Below, piece by piece: positions 42,940 through 50,846 of a DNA stretch of 58,956 bases. The notes below the pieces were generated by a model, which saw only the letters and a list, made by a program, of their open reading frames with translations, searched no databases and was not told the origin of the DNA. Origin of the DNA: an uncultured Collinsella sp. (GTDB lineage: Bacteria > Actinomycetota > Coriobacteriia > Coriobacteriales > Coriobacteriaceae); the NCBI GenBank assembly GCA_902495525.1, contig CABUXL010000011.1, forward strand, positions 1 to 58,956. The letters are read 5' to 3'. Every line of letters begins with the position of its first letter. Position 1 is the stretch's first letter. Position numbers and translations under genes: made by a program.

Positions 42940-44292
42940 TTAGGCAAGGAGCCACTTCCATGCGGGCATAACGTGTACCACACCGTGCTCGCATGGAATA
43001 TCGGTCTGTTCATCCATGGTAACGATTGCCGACTCGCCAAGATCAAACTGGGCCATCGAGGCATCAAGCGCGGCGATTTCGCGCTCGCGCGTTTTCTCAC
43101 TTGCCATATCCGCACTCACCTGAATCAGGCTATAAGCCCGCATGAGAAGCGCATCCCCAGCCACAAAGTCCACCTCATGGCTTTTGCTCTTCTCTTTGAT
43201 TAGCAGGCGGCAGACCGAGCCGGTCCTCACCGCGGGAGTCCTTCTTCTTAGCGCATTGAACACTGCGGTCTCGAGCCTCTGGCCCTGGTCCAATGCCGAT
43301 GCGGGAGAGAATGCTCCAAACATCGCAGGGTCGACAGCGTAGACCTTAGACGCAGACCGCATGTTATTTGCCAGTGAACGCGTGAACTCCGGCACAGAAA
43401 ATAACAGGTAGGCGTCCTCATAATACTCAAGTAAGTCGCTGAGCGAATTACGACTGACGGGTATCTGTCTGCTCTTGAACTCGTTGTACACTTTGTTCAC
43501 TGACAGCTCTCGTCCCGAAGATGCCATACACCGCGTCAAGAACAGCGATGCCAGGCGAGGGTTCTTGACGTCGTAACGTTCAACGACGTCCATGGCGACC
43601 GTTCGCGAAGCATATTCCTGTAGCAGCTGAATCGCGTCTGCAGGCGTCTGCTCAAGTGTCGCGATGAATCCCCCTCGTTCAAGATACCCGATCAGATGAT
43701 GTCGAAGCAGCGCTGCATCGCTCGGGGAAAAGGTCGCATCTGACTCGAGAACGCTCCCCGTCTTATATCGAACGTATTCCGAAAAACTCAACGGAAAAAG
43801 CTCTCGCACAAGAGAACGACCCCTGAACTCGCTCTTAAGTTCTGAGGACAGCATCTTAGAAGAAGATCCCGTCACATAGACGGTCGCTTTCTCCGTATCG
43901 ACTACACGCCGCAGAAACGCACCCCATTCGGGAATTTCCTGGATCTCGTCAAAGAAAATGTAAGCGCCCTCGGTTCGAGCAACAGGATACAGCGCATAGA
44001 ACGTGTCGAGCACGTCCGCCAGCAGCGATGGCTCATACGGGCGCAAGCGCTCATCCTCAAAATTGAAGTAAAGCATCCGGTCAAGCTCGACGCCCCGGCT
44101 CTGAAGCCGCCGCATCTCCTGATACAGGCGATACGTCTTTCCACAACGGCGGGCCCCCACAATCACATTTACGATGTTGTCGCGCTTTGGCTCCTGTGGG
44201 TTTCCTAGATCAAGGTCTCGCTCAAAGACCTGCGGAACCCCCTGCTGTTCAAAGTCCTTTATTTTCTGGGCGATCAAGTCGTTGAATGCCAT
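42940..44292 (-). CDS. AAA-family ATPase (DUF4143 type)
   Basis: 450 residues. The N-terminal ATPase has Walker A VGARRCGKTYRL (about 45-56) and Walker B YIFFDEIQEIPEW (about 110-122); the sensor is VTGSSSKML; the C-terminal DUF4143 part ends with a nuclease-like segment EVDFVAGD (about 376) followed by a Gln-free YSLIQVS. These proteins are common accessory genes of unknown role, often transferred. The start region carries a large palindrome (44300-44361). Its A/T content seems above that of the neighbours. It converges on the gene at 41370. Confidence 0.85.
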   Translation of the reverse strand: MAFNDLIAQKIKDFEQQGVPQVFERDLDLGNPQEPKRDNIVNVIVGARRCGKTYRLYQEMRRLQSRGVELDRMLYFNFEDERLRPYEPSLLADVLDTFYALYPVARTEGAYIFFDEIQEIPEWGAFLRRVVDTEKATVYVTGSSSKMLSSELKSEFRGRSLVRELFPLSFSEYVRYKTGSVLESDATFSPSDAALLRHHLIGYLERGGFIATLEQTPADAIQLLQEYASRTVAMDVVERYDVKNPRLASLFLTRCMASSGRELSVNKVYNEFKSRQIPVSRNSLSDLLEYYEDAYLLFSVPEFTRSLANNMRSASKVYAVDPAMFGAFSPASALDQGQRLETAVFNALRRRTPAVRTGSVCRLLIKEKSKSHEVDFVAGDALLMRAYSLIQVSADMASEKTREREIAALDASMAQFDLGESAIVTMDEQTDIPCEHGVVHVMPAWKWLLA

Positions 44293-44299
44293 GATTCTC

Positions 44300-44361
44300 C
44301 AATCTTGCTCTCTAGCTAATCAAAATTATACTGATTCTTGATTAATTAGAGAGCAAGATTG
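44300..44361. promoter_or_regulatory. 62-bp palindrome over the promoter of the DUF4143-type ATPase
   Basis: 15-bp perfect arms CAATCTTGCTCTCTA (44300-44314) and its complement (44347-44361), with a further inner AATCAA/TTGATT symmetry. The outer end is 7 nt from the ATG at 44292. A TATAAT (minus strand) sits in the centre, so a bound protein would cover the promoter; autoregulation is likely. Confidence 0.65.
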
Positions 44362-44535
44362 TGTGTAGCTTGATTAACACTTAAGCAAGTTTTTTCACTG
44401 TTATTGCTCCGAAGGATATCGAGTGGCCAAGAGGACACGAGCTCGAATGCGACTCCCCGAGCAGTCAATTTGGGACGGGGCTTTTTTGACTACCCCGTCC
44501 CAGGAAATCATCGCCAAATTAGCTACTTGATGCAA

Positions 44536-44730
44536 CTAGCGCCAGGGGTCGGCTTCGAACAGCGGCTCGCGCTCGGGGCGGCGATCGCTGTAGGGATCGT
44601 AGCCGTCATCGTCCTCGTTCTCGGCACGGATGTAGGGGTCGCGCGGCTTGGGCGCCGGCTTAGGCACAGGCTTGGGTGCGGCGGGTGCGGCATCGGTCGC
44701 CGGCGCGCTTGTCTTGATCTCGTCTTTCAT
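44536..44730 (-). CDS. Small proline-rich acidic protein
   Basis: 64 residues, starting MKDEIKTSAPATDAAPAAPK. The middle is Pro/Ala/Lys repeats (KPVPKPAPKPRDPY), the end is acidic and aromatic (AENEDDDGYDPYSDRR... FEADPWR). No span or known domain. The ATG at 44730 follows AGGAG by 8 nt; the upstream ATG at 44736 is too close to that site. It lies behind clpB and its terminator, same strand. The ordered C-terminal tail suggests a real peptide, but function is unknown. Confidence 0.55.
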   Translation of the reverse strand: MKDEIKTSAPATDAAPAAPKPVPKPAPKPRDPYIRAENEDDDGYDPYSDRRPEREPLFEADPWR

Positions 44731-44788
44731 CTGCATAGCTCCTCGCATCGCATCCGTTCAACATCATCGATTGTCGCACGAAAAAGGG

Positions 44789-44816
44789 CGGCGGACCCAA
44801 TTGGATCCGCCGCACT
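44789..44816 (-). terminator. Terminator of clpB
   Basis: Stem GCGGCGGA/TCCGCCGC with a 10-nt middle; on the minus strand it is followed by CCTTTTTC. It lies 46 nt after the clpB stop. Confidence 0.8.
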
Positions 44817-44861
44817 TGGCGTTTAGAGACGACTGACAGATTGTAAGGCATGGCCCAAAAT

Positions 44862-47489
44862 CTACTCGGCGTCGGGAACCTCGTAGGTGGCCGCCGGCGT
44901 GTTGTCGCACACGACGGTAAAGCCACCGTCCTTGTCGACATCGACCGTCACCTGATCGCCCTCGCGCACCGTGCCGTCGATGATAGCGGCGGCGATGGCA
45001 TCCACGACCTCGCGCTGAACCAGACGCTTGAGCGGACGGGCGCCAAAGACCGGGTCCAGGCCGCCCACGGCGAGCATCTGCTTGGCCGCCGGGGTGATGG
45101 CAAGCGTCATGCGCTCCTTGGCCAGACGCGCGCGGACGTCGGCGAGCTGGATGTCGACGATCTTCTCGATCTGCGCCATACCGAGCGGATGGAACACCAC
45201 GATATCGTCGATACGGTTGAGGAACTCGGGGCGGAAGGTCTGAGCCATGGCCGCGTCGACCTGATGGCGCATCTCCTCCTCGTCCTTGCCGGAAAGCTCG
45301 GCGATAGCCTTGGAGCCCACGTTAGACGTCATGATGATGATCGTGTTCTTGAAGGACACCTGGCGACCCTGGCCATCGGTCAGACGGCCGTCGTCGAGCA
45401 CCTGCAACAGCACGTTGAAGACATCAGGATGAGCCTTCTCCATCTCGTCGAGCAAGATTACGGAGTACGGGCGACGGCGCACGGCCTCGGTGAGCTGGCC
45501 GCCCTCGTCGTAGCCCACGTATCCCGGGGGCGCACCGATCAGACGCTGGACGCTGAACTTCTCCATGTATTCGGACATGTCGATACGCACGAGCGCGCGC
45601 TCGTCATCGAACAGGCACTCGGCCAGCGCCTTGGCGAGCTCGGTCTTGCCCACGCCGGTGGGACCCAGGAAGAAGAAGCTTCCGATGGGCTTGTCCGGAT
45701 CGGAGAGGCCCGCACGGCTGCGGCGCACAGCTGCGGCGACGGCGGAGACGGCCTCGTCCTGGCCGATGACGCGCTTATGCAGCTCGCCCTCCAGGCCCTT
45801 GAGCTTGTCGAGTTCGCCCTGCATCATCTTGGACACGGGCACGCCGGTCCAGGCGCTCACGACCTCGGCGATCTCATCGGAGGTCACCTGTTCGTTGAGG
45901 CCCTCGCCGTCCTGCTGCTTTTGCGCCTCGAGCGCGGCCTCGGAATCCTGAATCTGCTGCTGCAGGCCCGGAATCACGGAGTAGCGCAGCTCGGACGCAC
46001 GACCCAAATCGCCATTGCGCGTCGCGCGCTCCTCTTCGCTCTTGGCCTCGTCGAGCTGCCCCTTGAGCTCTTGCACGTGGTCGATGGCGTTCTTCTGGTT
46101 GAGCCAGCCGGCCTTTTGCACGTTAAGCTTTTCCTGGACCTCGGCAATCTCCTGGCGCAGGGCCTCCAGACGCTCCTTGGAGGCGTCATCGGTCTCTTTC
46201 ATGAGCGCCTGTTCCTCGATCTGCAGCTGGGTGAGCTGACGCGTGGTGGCGTCGATCTCGACCGGCATGCTGTCGAGTTCCATGCGCAGGCGGCTTGCCG
46301 CCTCATCGACCAAATCGATGGCCTTGTCGGGCAGGAAGCGGTCGGCGATGTAGCGATCGGAGAGGTCGGCAGCTGCCACGAGCGCGCTATCGGTGATATG
46401 CACACCGTGGAAGATCTCGTACTTCTCCTTCAGACCACGCAGGATCGAAATGGTGTCCTCGACGGTAGGCTCGCTCACCATAACGGTCTGGAAACGACGC
46501 GCGAGCGCCGCGTCCTTCTCGATGTACTTGCGGTATTCGTCGAGCGTGGTCGCGCCGATCGCGTGCAGGTCGCCACGGGCGAGCGCCGGCTTGAGGATGT
46601 TGCCGGCGTCCATGGAGCCCTCGGTGGCACCCGCGCCCACGATGGTGTGGAGCTCATCGATGAACAGGATGACCTTGCCCTCGGACTTTTGCACTTCCTT
46701 GAGCACGGCCTTCAAGCGGTCCTCGAACTCGCCGCGGTACTTGGCGCCGGCGACCAGCGCGCTCATGTCGAGCTCGATAAGGTCGCGGTCGCGCAGGGTG
46801 CTCGGCACGTCGCCGGCCACGATACGCTGGGCGATGCCCTCGACGATGGCCGTCTTGCCGACGCCCGGCTCGCCGATGAGCACGGGGTTGTTCTTGGTGC
46901 GGCGGGACAGGACCTGGATGGTGCGGCGAATCTCATCGGTACGGCCGATGACCGGGTCGAGCTTGCCGGCGCGGGCGAGGTCACAGATGTTGCGGCCGTA
47001 CTGCTCCAGCGCCTCAAACTGGGTCTTGTCCTCGGCAGACGTCACGCGGTCATCGCCGCGCAGCTCCTCGTAGACCTGCTCGATGCGCTCCTTGGTGACG
47101 CCAGCGTCGCGCAGCACGCGGCCCGCCTCGCCCTTGTCCTCGGCAAGTGCCATGAGCAGATGCTCGGTCACCACAAAGCTGTCGCCCATCTTGGTGGCCT
47201 TCTTTTCGGCCTTCTCGATGACGCGGACAAGCTCATTGGAAAGACCCATCTGCTGGCCCTCGCCGGAAACCTTGGGCGCATGGTCGATGGCATCCTGCGT
47301 GGAGCGTGCGAGCTGGGCCGGGTCGGCGCCGATGCGCTCGATGATCACGGAGATGTTGCGCTCGCCGGCACCGAGCAGGGCAGACAGCAGATGAATCGGC
47401 TCCACCGCGCCAGCCTGCGCGTCGGCAGCCGTGCTCATGGCGGTCTGCAACGCCTCGCGCGACGTCATTGCTAGCTTATCGATTCTCAT
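44862..47489 (-). CDS. clpB: ATP-dependent disaggregase ClpB
   Basis: 875 residues. N-domain (1-150, EPIHLLSALL...), first AAA domain with GEPGVGKT, the coiled-coil M-domain (about 405-530, QIEEQALMKETDDASKERLEAL...), second AAA domain with GPTGVGKTELAKALAE and the ClpB signature IDMSEYMEK, then the small C-terminal domain. It pulls apart aggregated proteins together with DnaK-DnaJ-GrpE, which are encoded at 54-58 kb. A 27-bp element shared with the dnaK promoter lies about 90-116 nt upstream of its ATG (47579-47605), indicating control by HspR. Confidence 0.97.
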   Translation of the reverse strand: MRIDKLAMTSREALQTAMSTAADAQAGAVEPIHLLSALLGAGERNISVIIERIGADPAQLARSTQDAIDHAPKVSGEGQQMGLSNELVRVIEKAEKKATKMGDSFVVTEHLLMALAEDKGEAGRVLRDAGVTKERIEQVYEELRGDDRVTSAEDKTQFEALEQYGRNICDLARAGKLDPVIGRTDEIRRTIQVLSRRTKNNPVLIGEPGVGKTAIVEGIAQRIVAGDVPSTLRDRDLIELDMSALVAGAKYRGEFEDRLKAVLKEVQKSEGKVILFIDELHTIVGAGATEGSMDAGNILKPALARGDLHAIGATTLDEYRKYIEKDAALARRFQTVMVSEPTVEDTISILRGLKEKYEIFHGVHITDSALVAAADLSDRYIADRFLPDKAIDLVDEAASRLRMELDSMPVEIDATTRQLTQLQIEEQALMKETDDASKERLEALRQEIAEVQEKLNVQKAGWLNQKNAIDHVQELKGQLDEAKSEEERATRNGDLGRASELRYSVIPGLQQQIQDSEAALEAQKQQDGEGLNEQVTSDEIAEVVSAWTGVPVSKMMQGELDKLKGLEGELHKRVIGQDEAVSAVAAAVRRSRAGLSDPDKPIGSFFFLGPTGVGKTELAKALAECLFDDERALVRIDMSEYMEKFSVQRLIGAPPGYVGYDEGGQLTEAVRRRPYSVILLDEMEKAHPDVFNVLLQVLDDGRLTDGQGRQVSFKNTIIIMTSNVGSKAIAELSGKDEEEMRHQVDAAMAQTFRPEFLNRIDDIVVFHPLGMAQIEKIVDIQLADVRARLAKERMTLAITPAAKQMLAVGGLDPVFGARPLKRLVQREVVDAIAAAIIDGTVREGDQVTVDVDKDGGFTVVCDNTPAATYEVPDAE

Positions 47490-47578
47490 GGAATCACCTC
47501 TCTTGGGGCGGCCGCCCTACGGGGCGGCTTCACGTTGTTCGAGAAGTATTGTTGCCAGCTTTGCGCGATCTTATACAC

Positions 47579-47605
47579 AAATCTAAGTCTCTATATATAA
47601 GATTT
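47579..47605. promoter_or_regulatory. Heat-shock element before clpB (HspR candidate site)
   Basis: On the minus strand, AAATCTTATAT-N5-GACTTAGATTT. The same 27-bp layout with identical 11-mers occurs before dnaK (57941-57967). The outer AAATCT/AGATTT arms are symmetrical. The spacing differs from the classical HAIR (CTTGAGT-N7-ACTCAAG), so binding by HspR is inferred from shared location. Confidence 0.6.
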
Positions 47606-47630
47606 TCTGAGTGTTCACACGACATGCAAA

Positions 47631-47663
47631 CCACCACAAAGGGGACAGACACCTTTGTGGTGG
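47631..47663. repeat. Palindromic repeat copy R1
   Basis: CCACCACAAAGG/CCTTTGTGGTGG arms (12 bp, perfect) around a GGACAGACA centre. Related copies: 48432-48464, 49301-49333 (inverted), 50444-50470 (half) and 50631-50662 (degraded). Confidence 0.8.
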
Positions 47664-47672
47664 TCGCGGTCT

Positions 47673-48344
47673 CTACTCCTTCGCCGGACCCGTACTTCCC
47701 GATTCGACGGTCCAGGGCATCTCATCCTCGAACAGCCATGTACGGGCAGACCCACTATCGCGTGCAGCCTGCGGGTCAGGCAAGCAGGTCTGTTTATAGG
47801 CATCTTGGATACACTGGCCCATAAAATCGTTGAGCTCGGTCTGGTCGCCCTCCATGACATAGGCGACATCGCCGTCCATGATGTAGATGCCCGGACCCTC
47901 ATTGTCCTCGTAGCCCGGATCGTACGAGACATCACATAACTTTGCGCCGTTTGCAGTGTCCAGCTCGATGGAAGAGTGGCATCCGCCAACCATGTCGTTC
48001 GCTTTTGCCCGATAGGACGCATATCCATACCAGCGCTTAAAGATTTTGCCCTTGAGCAGCTCGGACGCCCTGTCGATCAGACCAGAATCCGTGGTATAGC
48101 GCATAGCCCCAAGCTGAATGCGTGGATAATTACTAATGCCCAGCGCAGCCGGTTGCTCATCAAAATCAACGGTAATGGTCTCAGGCTTGTCGTCGCCGGT
48201 CAGAAGTTCGACAGATCGAGTCACAGGCTTGACCACCGGCTCCGTCACCGCAGCAGGTAGAAATGCCATACCGACAGCGCCCGCGCCAACCACAGCGATC
48301 GCAAGCGCCAAGACAATCAATCCAATACGGGCAGGACTTCTCAC
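47673..48344 (-). CDS. Exported single-pass protein, paralogue of the gene at 49787
   Basis: 223 residues. N-terminal span (VRSPARIGLIVLALAIAVVG..., about 5-28), then an external domain starting ETITVDFDEQPAALGISNYPRIQLGAMRYTT. Long stretches match the product of 49787-50434 (KRWYG..., MVGG, ELDAANG/ELDTANG, CxVSYDPG, NEGPG, YVMEGDQT, SGSARTWLF). Four cysteines. I choose a GTG start at 48344 (GAGG 9 nt upstream), which aligns with the paralogue's start; an ATG at 48377 would add 11 residues. Function unknown; it is flanked by palindrome copies R1 and R2. Confidence 0.75.
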   Translation of the reverse strand: MRSPARIGLIVLALAIAVVGAGAVGMAFLPAAVTEPVVKPVTRSVELLTGDDKPETITVDFDEQPAALGISNYPRIQLGAMRYTTDSGLIDRASELLKGKIFKRWYGYASYRAKANDMVGGCHSSIELDTANGAKLCDVSYDPGYEDNEGPGIYIMDGDVAYVMEGDQTELNDFMGQCIQDAYKQTCLPDPQAARDSGSARTWLFEDEMPWTVESGSTGPAKE

Positions 48345-48431
48345 AGCAAAGCACCTCACAATGCAAACCCGCGCCATTTGTCCTAATGATACCGCCGGCT
48401 AACACTATCACCAAAGAAGCCGCGCGCTCCC

Positions 48432-48464
48432 CACCACCACAAAGGGGACAGGCACCTTTGTGGT
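48432..48464. repeat. Palindromic repeat copy R2
   Basis: Same 12-bp arms as R1 with a GGACAGGCA centre; 'ttttcgac' follows, as at copy R3. It lies between two divergent exported-protein genes. Confidence 0.8.
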
Positions 48465-48577
48465 GGTTTTCGACGCTAACGGTCGACCATCTCACGCCAT
48501 GAGATTAAACTTGAATTGTTCTCTGAACATATCCATTTCTGCCTATCCTCAACAGCTCTTTGTCTCGAGGAGCGCAT

Positions 48578-49246
48578 ATGAAGCCGTCTCATTCCACCGG
48601 TCGCAACGTCATCGCCATTCTCGCCATACCCATCGTGATGCTCTTCCTTATCGTCATCACGCCCTTTTCTTTTGGTATCGCCTCGCCCTTCGATCTTTGC
48701 GGGATGATCGACGCCGGCTCGCGTGCCACCTCGCTCTCCTTTGTCTGCCGTGGCGTGTTCTACGAATATGCAATTCCCACCGGAAGTTGGCAGTCCAAGT
48801 TACCGTTGCTCGGCAAGGTCGACGGATGCTCTCCTTATTTCTGCCTCGAACCTCAGACAATGAATTATCTGATCGACGACCAGCCCCTTGACTCCATCAC
48901 CCTCGCCTACGACTACGCACCAAACACCGATGAGCGCCACATGAACCAAGTCCTCGACAAGCTGCTTGGACAGTGCGGGCTCACCGCGGAAGCCGGTCGA
49001 ACCATCTATAGCAACCAGAAATTAAAGCGAACAGAACTCCGCCGTGTCGGAAAAATCAAAGGGCGAAACGGGGCCGCCTACTGGGATGCCTGGGCAACAC
49101 GCGACAAGGGCGAATTCGGACACAGCACCTATATGGTCACTGTCTACACCAAAGACGGAATTAAGGACAATGTTGACGATTTCGCGTCATCCAAACTCGG
49201 CATCCCCAAAACAACCAAACCCGCCAGCCCAGATGAAATTCTGTAG
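48578..49246 (+). CDS. Exported single-pass protein, unknown function
   Basis: 222 residues. A span at about 9-35 (NVIAILAIPIVMLFLIVITPF) leads into an external domain with four cysteines (DLCGMIDAGS, FVCRGVFYE, CSPYFCLEP, QCGLT). No family recognised. It has the same size and general plan as its two neighbours (47673, 49787) but clearly different sequence, though a distant relation is possible (TLAYDY..., Q-LDKLLG). ATG 48578 follows GGAG by 6 nt. It is bracketed by repeats R2 and R3. Confidence 0.65.
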   Translation: MKPSHSTGRNVIAILAIPIVMLFLIVITPFSFGIASPFDLCGMIDAGSRATSLSFVCRGVFYEYAIPTGSWQSKLPLLGKVDGCSPYFCLEPQTMNYLIDDQPLDSITLAYDYAPNTDERHMNQVLDKLLGQCGLTAEAGRTIYSNQKLKRTELRRVGKIKGRNGAAYWDAWATRDKGEFGHSTYMVTVYTKDGIKDNVDDFASSKLGIPKTTKPASPDEIL

Positions 49247-49300
49247 AGGTGCCCATTAACATGCCGCTCAACGATCACAACAACATCGAGCTCGTCCCCA

Positions 49301-49426
49301 CCGCCACAAAGGTGCCTGTCCCCTTTGTGGCGGTTTTCGACAAAAAGAAGCCGCCCCGATAACAGAGGCGGCATCAAGCAAGCCTATTTATTAGCGTCCC
49401 TCAAGACCCAACGAAAACGCAGCGAT
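49301..49426. repeat. Palindromic repeat R3 plus duplicated 3' module
   Basis: R3 (49301-49333, arms CCGCCACAAAGG/CCTTTGTGGCGG) is followed by about 90 bp nearly identical to 50664-50752, including a GCCGCC/GGCGGC hairpin that would work as a minus-strand terminator. The rest of 49247-49786 has no gene I can support. Confidence 0.75.
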
Positions 49427-49786
49427 GGAATCGAGAACCGACAATAGCCCGTTCGCACAGATAGAGGCGGAGATTCAAGGTCAGAGTCCGGCTTAAACGG
49501 CTTAGCTATCGCACGTCACAACGTTCTCGTCGTCCTCCCTATCGTATTTATAGTGCTTACTGTGAAAATAGTGAGTTTAGTGAGAATAGTATCGCTCAAG
49601 ACTCGTGAACTGAATTATTGACCTCTCGCCCAGAATGAGTGGGGCAAATATTCCTATTAGAGGTCAAATCGAAGCCCAATAGGGCCTTTTCGCCCCGTCA
49701 TTTCGACCGATCGCTTTCTTTTGAATATTGTCGTAAGCTGGTATCACTTATCTTAATGAATGCATACTGTTTGCGAGGTACCCGCC

Positions 49787-50434
49787 GTGAAACGCTCCAC
49801 CTATATCGGCCTGCTCGTCTTAGCGTTTGCGATTACCGCAGTCGGCGTAGGAATTATCTATCTCGCATTTCTCCCTGCCTCGGCAACGCAGGCGGCGGTT
49901 GAAACCGTAAGCTACCCCATCGAAATCCTCACCGATATCGTCAAACCCGATTCGATCACCGTCGATTTCGACGGTACGCCCGCAGCGCTTGGGGTCAGTA
50001 ACTATCCCCGAATCGAACTTGGAGCCACGCGCTATACCCAAGATGAGCAGCTTATCGGTAAGGCAACCAGTTTACTCAAAGGCAAGACGTTTAAGCGGTG
50101 GTACGGCGCCGCAACATATCGAGCCAAGAACGGCCAAATGGTTGGCGGGTATCATTCGACCCTTGAGCTCGATGCGGCAAACGGGAGCAAATTGTGCAAC
50201 GTCTCATACGACCCCGGCTGCGTGGACAATGAAGGACCGGGGGTCTATATCTCGGATGGCGACGTAATCTACGTCATGGAGGGCGACCAGACGGCAGTCG
50301 TCGATTTTATGGATCGGTGTACCGAGGATGCCTACGAACAAACCTGCGAGCCCGATCCGCAGACAGCGCGCAACAGTGGCTCGGCACGCACTTGGCTATT
50401 TGACGATGAAATAACCTGGACCCCATCGAAATAA
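49787..50434 (+). CDS. Exported single-pass protein, paralogue of the gene at 47673
   Basis: 215 residues, GTG start at 49787 with GAGG 8 nt before. Span about 4-27 (STYIGLLVLAFAITAVGVGIIY). External domain SITVDFDGTPAALGVSNYPRIELGATRY, ending SGSARTWLFDDEITWTPSK. It aligns along nearly its whole length with the product of 47673-48344, on the other strand. Four external cysteines conserved with the paralogue. Function unknown; possibly a surface-exposed or adhesion-type domain. It lies between the two copies of a 125-bp duplication (49301, 50631). Confidence 0.75.
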   Translation: MKRSTYIGLLVLAFAITAVGVGIIYLAFLPASATQAAVETVSYPIEILTDIVKPDSITVDFDGTPAALGVSNYPRIELGATRYTQDEQLIGKATSLLKGKTFKRWYGAATYRAKNGQMVGGYHSTLELDAANGSKLCNVSYDPGCVDNEGPGVYISDGDVIYVMEGDQTAVVDFMDRCTEDAYEQTCEPDPQTARNSGSARTWLFDDEITWTPSK

Positions 50435-50443
50435 GGACCCGCC

Positions 50444-50662
50444 GGGCAGGCACCTTTGTGGTGGTTTCGGCTCCGATGTTCCACTGTCTCGATCTGTAAC
50501 ATCTAGCGGCCCTTTTCGATCCTAGATGTTACAGATTGAGATGAAATGATCGGCGGCGATCGTTTGTCTCAATCTGTAACAACCGCTCGTCAAATAGGGG
50601 CCCAGATGTTACAGGTCGAGACAAACGGAACCACCGCAAAGGCGCCTACCCCTTCATGGCGG
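50444..50662. repeat. Repeat-rich stretch: half copy R4, two TGTCTC palindromes, degraded copy R5
   Basis: R4 (50444-50470) is half of the CCACCACAAAGG palindrome. Two palindromes with TGTCTC-R-AT-CTGTAACA half-sites follow: 50485-50541 and 50565-50623. R5 is at 50631-50662. No gene is seen from 50435 to 50846. Confidence 0.7.
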
Positions 50663-50757
50663 TTCTCGACAAAAAGAAGCCGCCCCGATAACAGAGGCGG
50701 CTTCAAGCAAGTCTATTTTTAGCGTCCCTCAAGACCCAACGAGAACGCAGAAATGTA

Positions 50758-50831
50758 GCCCGGGGCTTACCCTTTCCCGAACGCGACCCTCGCGAAGCGC
50801 GTGAGCGGGCGGGAAAGGGTAAGCCCCGGGC
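50758..50831. repeat. Perfect 22-bp inverted repeat downstream of the hydratase
   Basis: Arms 50758-50779 and 50810-50831 are perfectly complementary over 22 bp (beginning GCCCGGGGCTTACCC), with a 30-bp GC-rich loop. It starts 15 bp after the hydratase stop. No T-run follows on the minus strand, so it is at best a structured end of the message. Confidence 0.8.
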
Positions 50832-50846
50832 GGACAATTAAGTGCG

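Noticed and set aside
44473..44510. GGGACGGGG/CCCCGTCCC hairpin as terminator of a gene
   Set aside because: The T-run lies inside the loop, not after the stem, and no gene ends just before it on either strand.
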